From assembly GCA_021740625.1 (NCBI GenBank), contig JAIOZK010000006.1, forward strand, positions 1 through 64,000: 64,000 nucleotides of DNA, read 5' to 3'. Positions 27,841 through 37,060 of the stretch are shown in pieces. The translations under genes were made by a program, and so were the position numbers. The DNA is from Bacteroidales bacterium (GTDB lineage: Bacteria; Bacteroidota; Bacteroidia; Bacteroidales; JAIOZK01). The notes under the pieces were generated by a model, which saw only the letters and a list, made by a program, of their open reading frames with translations, was not told the origin of the DNA and ran no database searches. The first letter of the stretch is position 1, and each line of letters begins with the position of its first letter.

Positions 27841-28722
27841 ATGCCCAGCTTAAAAGAAGTTAGAAACAGGATTGCTTCCGTAAAATCAACACAGCAGATC
27901 ACTTCTGCAATGAAGATGGTGGCTGCCTCCAAGCTGAGGAAGGCCCAGAACAACATCCTCGCCATGCGACCTTACGCTTCGAAGCTGCGCGAGTTGCTCC
28001 AGGATTTAAGCAGCAGCATCGACAACATGGAAGAAAATGAATATACTGAAGAGCGTCCTGCTAAAAAAATTCTGCTGATCGCCGTAACTTCTAACAAAGG
28101 ACTCTGCGGTGCTTTCAATGCTAACGTGATTAAAAAGGTGAAAGCCATGTTGTCGAAAGATTTTAAAGAGCAATACAGGCAGGGAAATCTGGATATGTTC
28201 TTCTTTGGTAAAAAGGCCTTTGAACATTTCAAAAAAAGAAAATATAAAAACGTTGACGGGGATACCGATTTGCTCGACAATCTTAAATTTAACAACGCCG
28301 TCCCCTTTGCTGAAAAATTCATGCAGGCTTTTGCTAATAAGCAATACGACAAGATTGTGCTGATATACAATCAATTCAAAAATGCAGCCTTACAAAAACT
28401 GCTGAGTGAGCAATTTCTGCCGATTGTACCTCCTGAAGAAGAAGCAGAAAGTACAGCAAAAATGGATTATATCTTCGAACCCAACAAGGAAGATATCATC
28501 AGGGAGTTGATCCCGAAAACTCTGAAAATACAACTTTACAAAGCACTGCTTGATTCTTATGCCTCGGAACAGGGAGCCCGAATGACTGCCATGCACATGG
28601 CCACAGAAAATGCCAAAGAACTTACCAAGGAACTGCAGCTTAAGTATAATAAAGCACGTCAGGCCTCTATTACAAACGAGTTGATCGAAATTGTCAGCGG
28701 CGCGGAAGCCCTGAAAGGATAA
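27841..28722 (+). CDS. atpG: F-type ATP synthase subunit gamma
   Basis: A 293-residue central rotor shaft. The N-terminal helix (MPSLKEVRNRIASVKSTQQI, then TSAMKMVAASKLRKA) and the C-terminal helix (YNKARQASITNELIEIVSGA) form the coiled coil inside the head. An insertion of about 20 residues around 120-145 relative to E. coli is seen. It is the last gene of the atpBEFHAG group; the beta and epsilon genes are 6 kb upstream, not behind it. Confidence 0.97.
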   Translation: MPSLKEVRNRIASVKSTQQITSAMKMVAASKLRKAQNNILAMRPYASKLRELLQDLSSSIDNMEENEYTEERPAKKILLIAVTSNKGLCGAFNANVIKKVKAMLSKDFKEQYRQGNLDMFFFGKKAFEHFKKRKYKNVDGDTDLLDNLKFNNAVPFAEKFMQAFANKQYDKIVLIYNQFKNAALQKLLSEQFLPIVPPEEEAESTAKMDYIFEPNKEDIIRELIPKTLKIQLYKALLDSYASEQGARMTAMHMATENAKELTKELQLKYNKARQASITNELIEIVSGAEALKG

Positions 28723-28783
28723 GAAGACCGGAGGGAAGAAAGTGTAATCCATGGAACCGGCTTCAACTCGTTAATATTTTCCG

Positions 28784-28791
28784 TAAATTTG
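28784..28791 (+). promoter_or_regulatory. -7 element before the ureohydrolase gene
   Basis: TAAATTTG matches TAnnTTTG, 24 bp before the start at 28815. No good -33 element at the usual distance. Confidence 0.5.
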
Positions 28792-28814
28792 CCTCAATTC
28801 AAATCCCGGAACCA

Positions 28815-29990
28815 ATGGAAATAGACCTTTATTTCGATCCCATCGATTTAAGTGGGTATGAATTTGCTGATAAGGCACACCGGAAAAGACTCGGGGATAT
28901 TGTGCGGAGCTATCATACCAAAGAAAACTTTCCCTCTCTTGAAAACATTGACATTGCCATTATCGGGGTAAAAGAAGAAAGGGCTGCCATTGATAATGCA
29001 GGTTGCAAACTGGCACCGGATGTGATTCGGGATTATTTCTACAGGCTTTTTCGTGGGCCCCACGATTTAAGAATTGCCGACCTGGGAAATATCATCCAGG
29101 GAAATAGCATTGAAGATACTTATTTTGCCGTTACAACTGTCGTGAAACAATTGCTGGAGCATAGCATTTTTCCCATCATTATCGGCGGCAGTCAGGATCT
29201 CACCCACGCCAACTACAAATCGTATGAGGAGTTAAAAAGGATCATCAACATTGTTTCGATCGACCCATTGTTTGATCTCGGGGAGAAGGAAGATAAGCTT
29301 AGTTCAAGATCTTACCTGAGCAAGATCATTTTAAACCAGCCCAATTATTTGTTCAATTTTACCAACATGGGTTATCAGACCTACTTCATCGATGATCAGG
29401 CGATCGAGCTGATGGAGAATTTATTTTTCGATTGTATCCGCCTGGGTGAAATTCGCTCCGATTTGGAAGAAAGTGAACCGCTTTTAAGAAATGCCGACAT
29501 GATCAGTTTTGATATATCAGCGATCAGGCAATCGGATGCTCCCGGCAATGGCAATGCTTCACCAAATGGTTTTTATGGTGAAGAGGCCTGCCAGATCATG
29601 CGCTATGCTGGAATGAGTGATAAACTGAACTCGTTGGGTATTTATGAGGTCAACCCCGCAAAAGATGTAAACGGGCAAACATCACACCTGGCAGCACAAA
29701 TGATCTGGTACTTCATTGATGGTTATTATAACCGCAAAAAAGAATTCCTGCACAAAAATAAAAAGCACTTTTTAAAATACATGATTTCCATCAAGGATCA
29801 CAAAGAAGAGCTGGTATTTTACAAGAGTAAAAAAAGTGATCGATGGTGGATGGAAGTACCGGTAAAATCAAGCCTGCGGATCAAATTTACCAGGCACCAT
29901 TTTGTACCCTGTTCTTATCATGATTATCAAACTGCCCTCAATAACGACATTCCCGATAAATGGTGGAGAACTTACCAGAAACTGATGTAG
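28815..29990 (+). CDS. Ureohydrolase (arginase/agmatinase/formimidoylglutamase) fold protein with altered metal sites
   Basis: A 391-residue protein of the arginase superfamily. The three metal-binding blocks are recognisable but changed: GGSQD where GG-x-HD or GGDHS is expected (Gln127), DPLFD where DAHxD is expected (Leu152 in place of His, with Asp150 and Asp154 kept), and SFDISAIRQSDAPG where SxDxDxxDP is expected (Ser in place of the second Asp). The binuclear Mn site is therefore unlikely to be complete. Databases often label this Bacteroidota group formimidoylglutamase. It could have a different metal need or be a non-catalytic homologue. It follows atpG by 92 bp with its own -7 element. 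No histidine-degradation genes are nearby. Confidence 0.75.
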   Translation: MEIDLYFDPIDLSGYEFADKAHRKRLGDIVRSYHTKENFPSLENIDIAIIGVKEERAAIDNAGCKLAPDVIRDYFYRLFRGPHDLRIADLGNIIQGNSIEDTYFAVTTVVKQLLEHSIFPIIIGGSQDLTHANYKSYEELKRIINIVSIDPLFDLGEKEDKLSSRSYLSKIILNQPNYLFNFTNMGYQTYFIDDQAIELMENLFFDCIRLGEIRSDLEESEPLLRNADMISFDISAIRQSDAPGNGNASPNGFYGEEACQIMRYAGMSDKLNSLGIYEVNPAKDVNGQTSHLAAQMIWYFIDGYYNRKKEFLHKNKKHFLKYMISIKDHKEELVFYKSKKSDRWWMEVPVKSSLRIKFTRHHFVPCSYHDYQTALNNDIPDKWWRTYQKLM

Positions 29991-30097
29991 ATTTTTGTTG
30001 CAGGTCATGGATCACAATAACTATTTATTGCAACAAAACCATGTTGGTTCAAATTAGCCGGCATAGAAGTAAAATACCGGATCGCAATTTCGAGAAA

Positions 30098-30134
30098 CAA
30101 AAAAGGCAACCCCGATTTCTCACTGAGTTGCCTT
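30098..30134 (-). terminator. Rho-independent terminator of the minus-strand gene at 30158
   Basis: On the minus strand AAGGCAAC (30134-30127) pairs with GTTGCCTT (30110-30103), followed by TTTTG. It lies 24 bp after the stop codon. Confidence 0.85.
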
Positions 30135-30157
30135 GATGCCGTATCATTAATAATGGA

Positions 30158-30664
30158 TTATCTGCTGAATTCCTTGATCAGTTTTCCTCTTTCATCAACC
30201 CATTCGGGAAGTGCATATGCAAATCCCCTTCCTTTGTACTTGGCTTTCACGATATCTCCGCGCCGGTTGGCCAGTTTAACAAGATGCTGGTTGAGTTTAA
30301 CCCTTGTATCCTTATCATTTTTGAAGAAATTACCCTCTTTGGCTTTCTTGGTCAGTTCTTCGAGAAGTTCTGAACTGATCATTGCTTTTCCTTTTTCTTT
30401 CAGACTTGCCAGGATGGCCTTGTCCCAATCAGAAAGCGGATAGGGTTTTCTCTTTTGTTTCCCCAGGCTGAAGCCTCCCGAGATTTTGCCATCTGCGGCA
30501 AAGCTCTTTACCTCAAGTTTCTTGGCTTCAGCCAGTGCTTCCTCGAGTTCAACAATTCTTTGTTTAACCTGCTCCGTTTTAAAGCTTAGTTTTCTTAGTT
30601 CAGAATTATACTCATTCAATAAATCGAGTAAATCCAGTTCGTTTAATGTTTCAACTGATGACAT
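30158..30664 (-). CDS. Coiled-coil protein with a winged-helix-like C-terminus
   Basis: A 168-residue basic protein that I do not recognise by name. Residues 5-52 form a coiled coil of leucine-rich heptads; residues about 75-160 (LSDWDKAILASLKEKGKAMI, then NQHLVKLANRRGDIVKAKYK) read like a small winged-helix fold followed by a basic wing. It may bind DNA and dimerise through the coiled coil, but this is inference. It is monocistronic, with a good terminator downstream and an AT-rich 222-bp region upstream, divergent from the dipeptidase gene. Confidence 0.75.
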   Translation of the reverse strand: MSSVETLNELDLLDLLNEYNSELRKLSFKTEQVKQRIVELEEALAEAKKLEVKSFAADGKISGGFSLGKQKRKPYPLSDWDKAILASLKEKGKAMISSELLEELTKKAKEGNFFKNDKDTRVKLNQHLVKLANRRGDIVKAKYKGRGFAYALPEWVDERGKLIKEFSR

Positions 30665-30886
30665 ATCTTTTAGTTTTAATTAGGTAAATTAAAAATACTC
30701 CACTTTTACAAATATAATACAATTTCATTCTTTGTTGACATTTAACGCATTAAAAAATTTAATATTATGTTGATAAATATTATTATTAGTTTTTATTGTG
30801 GTTATTTATGCAGCAATCCATTTCCAGCGAAATAATTATCTTTATGCCCCATTTGAAAAAAGAAAAGGAAACAAATTAAATTACTT

Positions 30887-32632
30887 ATGAAAAAACATGT
30901 TTTAACGATTATGCTGAGCATCTTCACAGTGGGTGTTTCTCTGGCATGTACCAACTACTTAATTACAAAAAAAGCTTCTACCGACGGATCGACGATGATC
31001 AGTTATGCGGCCGATTCACATGTGTTGTATGGTGAACTATACCACTGGCCAGCCGGAAAATGGCCTGCCGGAACCATGATGGATATTTATGAATGGGACA
31101 CCGGGAAATTCCTGGGTCAGATTGAACAGGCGTCCCAAACCTACAATGTTATCGGCAATATGAATGAATGGCAGGTTGCTATCGGCGAAACTACTTACGG
31201 AGGCCTTAAGAAACTTGGAAAACAGCCGGGAGCAATTATGGATTACGGCAGTTTGATCTATGTGACACTGCAACGGGCTACTTCGGCCAGGGACGCAATC
31301 AGGATCATGGCGGAACTTGTTGAAAAATATGGATATGCAAGCTCCGGTGAATCTTTTTCCATCTCAGATCCCAATGAGGTCTGGATCATGGAATTGATTG
31401 GAAAAGGTGAATTTGAAAAAGGTGCTGTATGGGTGGCAAGAAGGATCCCCGATGGTTATGTATCCGGGCATGCCAACCAGGCTAGAATTACCACCTTCCC
31501 GCTTGAAAAAGAAGATAACGCGATCTCATCCGACGATCTTGATAAAATCAACGATGAAAATATTGATTGCGTTTATGCGGCAGATGTAATTTCCTTTGCA
31601 AAAGATAACGGACTGTATAAAGGCAAAGACAAGGATTTTAGCTTTTCCGATGTATACGCTCCCGTCGATTTCGGAGGAGCAAGATTTTGCGAGATCCGTG
31701 TCTGGACCATGTTCAATAATGTTAAGGATGGTATGGAAGAGCACTGGGAATACGTGAAAGGAAATATCGAACATCCCGAAGAGCATGAAGAAGGAGAACC
31801 CATTACACCCGATCATTATGCTTCCAACAGAATGCCCCTCTGGATCAAACCCGATAAAAAAGTAAGCGTGCACGATATGATGATGTTTATGCGCGACCAC
31901 CTGGAAGGGACCGAGTTGGATATGCGGAAAGATGTGGGTGCCGGACCTTTTGGCAAACCCTACCGCTGGCGTGGACTCTACTGGGAAGTGGATGGTGTTA
32001 CCTATTGTAATGAAAGAGCAACTGCCACACAGCAAACAGGATTCTCATTTGTTACCCAGTCCAGGAGCTGGTTGCCCAATGAGATCGGGGGCATTTTCTG
32101 GTTTGGTGTGGATGATGCTGCCAGCACTGTTTACATTCCAATGTATTCAAGCATGACCGAAGTCCCCGAAACTTTTGCCGTTGGCAATGGTGCCATGATG
32201 GAATGGTCGGAAAATGCTGCATTCTGGGTCTTTAACCAGGTAACCAACCTGGCATATACGCGCTACAGTTATATCCACCCGGAGATTGACAGCCTGCAGC
32301 GTCACTTTGAGACTTCTTTTATTGATTATACGCCGGCGGTTGATTTGGGTGCCAAAGAATTGTACGCCCAGGATCCTGAACTGGCGGTGGAATATCTCAC
32401 CAATTACTCGGTAAACCAGGCCAATATGGTAAGCAGGGAATGGAAAAAGTTTTACCAGTATTTATTCATGAAGTACATGGACGGAAACATCAAGACAAAA
32501 AGAGAAGTCCCGGAAGGTTATAAATATTATCCTCCGGAGGTAAAACAACCCGGGTATACCGAAGAATGGTACCGGATGATCATCGAAGAAACAGGTGATC
32601 AGTTCAAAGTTCCGGAAGGCGGAGGACACTGA
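30887..32632 (+). CDS. C69-family dipeptidase (N-terminal nucleophile)
   Basis: A 581-residue protein of peptidase family C69. The signal peptide (residues 1-20) ends directly before Cys21, and CTNYLITKKASTDGS is the conserved start of the mature enzyme, where the cysteine becomes the N-terminal nucleophile after cleavage. SFSISDPNEVWIMELIGK is also typical. The same Cys could be mistaken for a lipobox (SLAC), but the family motif explains it better. It should hydrolyse dipeptides or related amides in the periplasm. It is monocistronic and divergent from the coiled-coil gene. Confidence 0.92.
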   Translation: MKKHVLTIMLSIFTVGVSLACTNYLITKKASTDGSTMISYAADSHVLYGELYHWPAGKWPAGTMMDIYEWDTGKFLGQIEQASQTYNVIGNMNEWQVAIGETTYGGLKKLGKQPGAIMDYGSLIYVTLQRATSARDAIRIMAELVEKYGYASSGESFSISDPNEVWIMELIGKGEFEKGAVWVARRIPDGYVSGHANQARITTFPLEKEDNAISSDDLDKINDENIDCVYAADVISFAKDNGLYKGKDKDFSFSDVYAPVDFGGARFCEIRVWTMFNNVKDGMEEHWEYVKGNIEHPEEHEEGEPITPDHYASNRMPLWIKPDKKVSVHDMMMFMRDHLEGTELDMRKDVGAGPFGKPYRWRGLYWEVDGVTYCNERATATQQTGFSFVTQSRSWLPNEIGGIFWFGVDDAASTVYIPMYSSMTEVPETFAVGNGAMMEWSENAAFWVFNQVTNLAYTRYSYIHPEIDSLQRHFETSFIDYTPAVDLGAKELYAQDPELAVEYLTNYSVNQANMVSREWKKFYQYLFMKYMDGNIKTKREVPEGYKYYPPEVKQPGYTEEWYRMIIEETGDQFKVPEGGGH

Positions 32633-32721
32633 TCAGGAATTTACAAATAACAATTAAATCTTATAATTCGTCTATTGAATTTCTGTAATTATCCAGAGTT
32701 CCACATTGTATGATATATCAT

Positions 32722-32738
32722 CTTTTTTGGACAGCCTC
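32722..32738. repeat. Solo end of the MITE-like repeat
   Basis: CTTTTTTGGACAGCCTC differs by one extra T from the right end of the element at 44653-44757. No matching left end is seen in this intergenic region (32633-32884), which holds no gene. Confidence 0.6.
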
Positions 32739-32825
32739 AGGATGCGTTGAGAAAGGCTATTATTATGTTTTACCTGTAATTTAATAAACTTTAACATGTC
32801 ACTTCATCCCCTTCATTTGATTTAA

Positions 32826-32856
32826 TTGAATAGTAGTCAATTTTTTCGTAATTTTG
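32826..32856 (+). promoter_or_regulatory. Promoter of the GT5-N / DUF4270 operon
   Basis: TTG at 32826-32828 and TAATTTTG at 32849-32856, spaced 20 bp, match the Bacteroidota consensus 29 bp before the start at 32885. Confidence 0.65.
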
Positions 32857-32884
32857 CGACCGCTTTAACCAATCGCGCAGAAAA

Positions 32885-33694
32885 ATGGAAAACGCAAGAG
32901 TTCTTTATGTTGCACAGGAAATAACGCCCTATTTACCGGAAACGCACATGAGCCAAATCGGCAGGTATCTGCCACAGGGTATACAAGAACAAGGTAAGGA
33001 GATCCGTACTTTTATGCCCAGGTTCGGAAATATCAACGAAAGAAGGAATCAATTACACGAAGTAATCCGGTTGTCGGGAATGAATCTGATCATCGACGAT
33101 ACCGATCATCCCCTCATCATCAAAGTAGCATCCATTCAACAAGCGCGCATGCAGATTTATTTTATCGATAACGAAGATTACTTCCAGCGGAAAGCAACCA
33201 TACGGGATAAAAACAACAAGTTTTTTGAAGACAATGATGAAAGGGCTATCTTCTATTCCCGCGGGGTAATCGAAACTGTGAAGAAACTGGGATGGGCCCC
33301 CGACCTGGTGCATTGTCATGGCTGGATTAGCAGTTTGGTGCCACTGTACCTGAAAAAAGCATACAAGGATAATCCCCTCTTCAGTGAGTTGAAAGTTATT
33401 GTGTCTGTATATGATGATGGGTTCACTGAAAAACTGAGCAAGGATTTTGCAAAAAAGATCAAAATTGAAGGCATTACCAACAAAGACCTCGAGTACTATA
33501 AGCAGCCCGATTACGTTAATATGATCAAATCTGCGATCGATTATTCGGATGCGGTTGTTATCGGCAATGAAAAGATCAACAAGGATATTGAAAGTTATCT
33601 TGGAAAAATTGACAAACCCGTCCTGGAATATCAATCGGAAGATGATTACATAAAAGCTTATAATGCCTTTTACGACAAAATTTTGGAACAATAA
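32885..33694 (+). CDS. Stand-alone glycogen/starch synthase N-domain (GT5-like)
   Basis: A 269-residue protein that equals the N-terminal Rossmann domain of GT5 glycogen synthase: VLYVAQEITPYLPET, RYLPQGIQEQG, and PDLVHCHGW, the last a family hallmark. The ADP-glucose motif KxGGL is replaced by HMSQIG, and the second (C-terminal) GT domain with the catalytic Glu is absent, so it cannot make glycogen by the known mechanism. This short form is frequent in Bacteroidota, next to DUF4270 and glmS as here. It may be a sugar-binding or regulatory protein. Confidence 0.85.
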   Translation: MENARVLYVAQEITPYLPETHMSQIGRYLPQGIQEQGKEIRTFMPRFGNINERRNQLHEVIRLSGMNLIIDDTDHPLIIKVASIQQARMQIYFIDNEDYFQRKATIRDKNNKFFEDNDERAIFYSRGVIETVKKLGWAPDLVHCHGWISSLVPLYLKKAYKDNPLFSELKVIVSVYDDGFTEKLSKDFAKKIKIEGITNKDLEYYKQPDYVNMIKSAIDYSDAVVIGNEKINKDIESYLGKIDKPVLEYQSEDDYIKAYNAFYDKILEQ

Positions 33695-35054
33695 GAATCT
33701 TTTAAAAACCGCTGTCTTGAAGTTCAATTCACTTACCCGGAACCGAATATCATTTGCATTGCTAATTTCAGGATTAATTTTATTGACCCACTGTAAAAAA
33801 GATCCTGATGCCGTAGGGGCAAAATTAATTCCCGAAAACAACCTGCCAGGAGTCCTTTACAGTGATACGTCTTCTCTGATAACTTACTCGCAGCGCATCG
33901 ATTCGGTAAGGACAGATGAAACCTCTGTGAATATTTTCGGCAGCATGAATGATCCCGTTTTTGGAAGAACCAATGCTTCTTTTTCTGCTCAATTCAGATT
34001 ACTCAACGAAAACCCCCAGATCGGCGAAAACCCGGTCATCGACTCCATCATACTGACGCTGGCTTATGCAGGTTATTATGGCGATACCCTGACCCCGCTT
34101 AACCTGAGCATCTACGAATTAAGTGAAAGGATTTTTAAAGACAGCGTATACTTCTCGAACAAGCACTTTCAAAACTATGGTTTTGATTATGCGGATAAAT
34201 ATTTCATGCCCGAACCTACCCAAGGATTTATCCCGGAAGGCGACTCTCTTCCACGCACACCCAGGCTCAGGATTGACCTCGGCCAATATACACATGAACT
34301 CGGTGAAAAGATCCTTTTTGCCGACTCAGCTTACCTGAGCGATAACGAAAATTTTGTTGAGTATTTCAAAGGCCTGAATTTTCAAACCAATGTTGCTGCC
34401 CAGGGCGGTTCGGTTTTGTATTTCGACCTGATCTCTTCTGTTACGAATCTGACCATTTATTATCATACAGATACCGTAAACAGTACCCTGCCGCTGATCA
34501 TCAATACCAACAGTGCCCGTATCAATCAGTTTGAGCACAACTACGAAACTTCTACGGATATGAATTTCAGGAAACAGGTTCTTGCTGATGATACCACGCC
34601 CGGACAGCAAAAGATTTATTTGCAGGCAATGGCAGGGGTTAAATCGGCAATAAAATTTCCATTCATACGAAACTGGCTCGATAACCAATCCATACTGGTG
34701 AATGAAGCCCGCCTGGTGCTGCCTGTTGATCAAAACAATGAATATTTCCAGCCTGCTCCACAACTCGGACTGATTCAGATCAACGAGGATGGAACAACAA
34801 GTTTCCTGCTGGATGAACTTGAAGGGCCCGATTATTTTGGAGGCAGCTATGACTCCCTGGCAACGACATATAGTTTCAGGATAACACGCCACATACAGTG
34901 GCTTATGCAGGGTAAATATGAAGATTACGGACTCTCGCTTTTCATCAGTAGTCCCGGGTCAAATGCTTACCGTACGGTCATATACGGTCCTGAAGCAACA
35001 GAACCATTAGAAGGACTGAAACTCGAGTTAAGGTACACGGAAATCTCTAATTAA
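33663..35054 (+). CDS. DUF4270 lipoprotein
   Basis: A 463-residue exported lipoprotein. DUF4270 is recognised from DPDAVGAKLIPE, DSIILTLAYAGYYGD and the C-terminal SSPGSNAYRTVIYG. The lipobox is LLTHC. Start is uncertain: ATG at 33663 overlaps the upstream gene by 32 bp and gives a 44-residue leader, whereas TTG at 33717 gives a more standard signal peptide. The family is confined to Bacteroidota and its role is unknown; the constant neighbours are the GT5 N-domain gene and glmS, which suggests a link with amino-sugar or surface-polysaccharide supply. Confidence 0.88.
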   Translation: MPFTTKFWNNKNLLKTAVLKFNSLTRNRISFALLISGLILLTHCKKDPDAVGAKLIPENNLPGVLYSDTSSLITYSQRIDSVRTDETSVNIFGSMNDPVFGRTNASFSAQFRLLNENPQIGENPVIDSIILTLAYAGYYGDTLTPLNLSIYELSERIFKDSVYFSNKHFQNYGFDYADKYFMPEPTQGFIPEGDSLPRTPRLRIDLGQYTHELGEKILFADSAYLSDNENFVEYFKGLNFQTNVAAQGGSVLYFDLISSVTNLTIYYHTDTVNSTLPLIINTNSARINQFEHNYETSTDMNFRKQVLADDTTPGQQKIYLQAMAGVKSAIKFPFIRNWLDNQSILVNEARLVLPVDQNNEYFQPAPQLGLIQINEDGTTSFLLDELEGPDYFGGSYDSLATTYSFRITRHIQWLMQGKYEDYGLSLFISSPGSNAYRTVIYGPEATEPLEGLKLELRYTEISN

Positions 35055-35081
35055 ATATACATTTCCTTTTGCCCAGGTACA

Positions 35082-35112
35082 TTGATTCAGGGTTTTAAAT
35101 TATTTATATTTG
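35082..35112 (+). promoter_or_regulatory. Promoter of glmS
   Basis: TTG at 35082-35084 and TATATTTG at 35105-35112, spaced 20 bp, 19 bp before the glmS start. No glmS ribozyme fits in this short leader. Confidence 0.65.
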
Positions 35113-35131
35113 CATTATAAATCTTGATCTT

Positions 35132-36970
35132 ATGTGTGGAATTGTCGGATATGTAGGCAATAAGCAAGCCTACCCAATACTCATCAAAGGACTTCAAAGA
35201 CTTGAATACCGTGGATATGACAGTGCAGGCATTGCCATACTCAACGGAGTACTGAATGTTTACAAAAGAAAAGGCAAGGTATCCGAGTTGGAATCCTTTG
35301 TAAAAAGCAAGGATGTCGATGGCCGGATTGGTATTGCCCATACACGCTGGGCCACACATGGTGAACCCACTGATGAAAATGCCCACCCTCACAGCTCCCA
35401 ATCAAAAGATCTTTCCATTATCCACAACGGTATCATCGAAAACTATGATGTATTGCGCAATGAGCTGATCAACCGGGGTTACGAATTTCATAGTGATACC
35501 GATACCGAAGTGCTGATCTATCTCATTGAGGACATCAAAAAGAATGAAAAGGTTGATCTTGGAGAAGCCATCAGGATTGCCCTGAACCAGGTAGTAGGTG
35601 CCTATGCCATTGTGGTGATTTCCAAGGATGAACCCGACCGCTTGATTGCTGCAAAAAAAGGCAGCCCGCTGGTAATTGGTATCGGTGATGACGACTTTTA
35701 TATTGCTTCCGATGCAACGCCAATCGTAGAGTATACAAAGAATGTCGTTTACCTGGATGATGAAGAAGTCGCCTATATACAAAAAGGTGAAAAACTGAAG
35801 ATCAAAACCATCAAGAATAAGGATAAAACCCCCTATGTAACAAAGCTGGAAATGAACCTGAGCCAACTCGAAAAAGGTGGCTTCGAGCATTTTATGCTCA
35901 AAGAGATCTACGAACAGCCGCGTTCAATCCGGGACAGCTTGCGCGGAAGGCTGAATGCCGACAAGGGAATCGTTTCCCTGGGCGGCATCATCGATTATGA
36001 GCAGAAAATGGTCAATGCCAATCGCATTATCATCATCGCCTGCGGGACTTCCTGGCACGCAGGGCTGGTGGGTGAATACCTGTTTGAAGACCTGGCCAGG
36101 ACACCGGTTGAAGTAGAGTATGCCTCTGAATTCAGGTACAGGAACCCGGTCATCTATGAAGATGATATCGTGATCGCCATTTCCCAGTCGGGAGAAACGG
36201 CTGATACCCTTGCTGCTATCGAACTAGCCAAGTCAAAAGGTGCTACCATCATCGGCATATGCAATGTAGTGGGTTCTTCCATTGCCAGGGCTACAGATGC
36301 CGGCAGTTATACACATGCCGGGCCCGAAATTGGTGTGGCCTCCACAAAAGCTTTTACGGCCCAGGTTACCATATTGTGCCTGATGGCCCTGAGAATTGCT
36401 CAACTCAAAGGTACGCTTTCCAAGTCAAGGTTCCGCCAGATACTTTACGAGTTGGAATCCATTCCTGAAAAAGTGGAAAAAACCCTGCAAGTAAGTAAAA
36501 AAGTGATCGAGATTTCTGAACAATACCAGAACGTAAGAAATTTCCTTTACCTGGGCAGGGGATACAATTTTCCGGTAGCCCTGGAGGGAGCCCTGAAGCT
36601 TAAGGAGATCTCTTACATCCATGCAGAAGGTTATCCTGCCGCCGAAATGAAACACGGTCCCATCGCCCTGATCGACGAGGAAATGCCGGTGGTTTTTATT
36701 GCTCCTAACCGGGGAATCTATGAAAAAGTAATCAGCAACATTCAGGAGGTAAAAGCAAGAAAAGGCAAGGTCATCGCCATTGTGACCGAAGGAGACGAAA
36801 GTGTACGCAAACTCGCAGATCACGTGATTGAGATCCCGGAGACAGAGGAACTACTGGTTCCGCTACTGGCAACCATACCTTTGCAAAAACTATCCTATCA
36901 TATTGCAGTAATGCGGGGATGTAATGTCGATCAGCCCAGGAACCTGGCAAAATCGGTTACGGTGGAGTAA
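35132..36970 (+). CDS. glmS: Glucosamine-fructose-6-phosphate aminotransferase (isomerizing)
   Basis: A 612-residue enzyme that converts fructose-6-phosphate and glutamine into glucosamine-6-phosphate, the entry to peptidoglycan and LPS amino sugars. Cys2 of MCGIVGYVG is the glutaminase nucleophile, RLEYRGYDSAG and the HTRWATHG block are present, and two SIS domains follow with ISQSGETADTLAA and the C-terminal CNVDQPRNLAKSVTVE. Length is normal. It ends the GT5-N/DUF4270/glmS cluster and has its own promoter. Confidence 0.98.
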   Translation: MCGIVGYVGNKQAYPILIKGLQRLEYRGYDSAGIAILNGVLNVYKRKGKVSELESFVKSKDVDGRIGIAHTRWATHGEPTDENAHPHSSQSKDLSIIHNGIIENYDVLRNELINRGYEFHSDTDTEVLIYLIEDIKKNEKVDLGEAIRIALNQVVGAYAIVVISKDEPDRLIAAKKGSPLVIGIGDDDFYIASDATPIVEYTKNVVYLDDEEVAYIQKGEKLKIKTIKNKDKTPYVTKLEMNLSQLEKGGFEHFMLKEIYEQPRSIRDSLRGRLNADKGIVSLGGIIDYEQKMVNANRIIIIACGTSWHAGLVGEYLFEDLARTPVEVEYASEFRYRNPVIYEDDIVIAISQSGETADTLAAIELAKSKGATIIGICNVVGSSIARATDAGSYTHAGPEIGVASTKAFTAQVTILCLMALRIAQLKGTLSKSRFRQILYELESIPEKVEKTLQVSKKVIEISEQYQNVRNFLYLGRGYNFPVALEGALKLKEISYIHAEGYPAAEMKHGPIALIDEEMPVVFIAPNRGIYEKVISNIQEVKARKGKVIAIVTEGDESVRKLADHVIEIPETEELLVPLLATIPLQKLSYHIAVMRGCNVDQPRNLAKSVTVE

Positions 36971-37060
36971 AATCCATCTGATTTTTCATTCTCCTCAATT
37001 ATTCGACTGGTTATTTTCATATCTTTATTGAATAAAAGAACTCTATCAAACAACCACTGC

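Noticed and set aside
32885-33694. Functional glycogen synthase
   Set aside because: Only the N-terminal Rossmann domain is present and the KxGGL motif is missing.
35055-35131. glmS ribozyme or riboswitch before glmS
   Set aside because: Only about 75 bp separate the genes and a promoter -7 element occupies position 35105; there is no room for the ribozyme.
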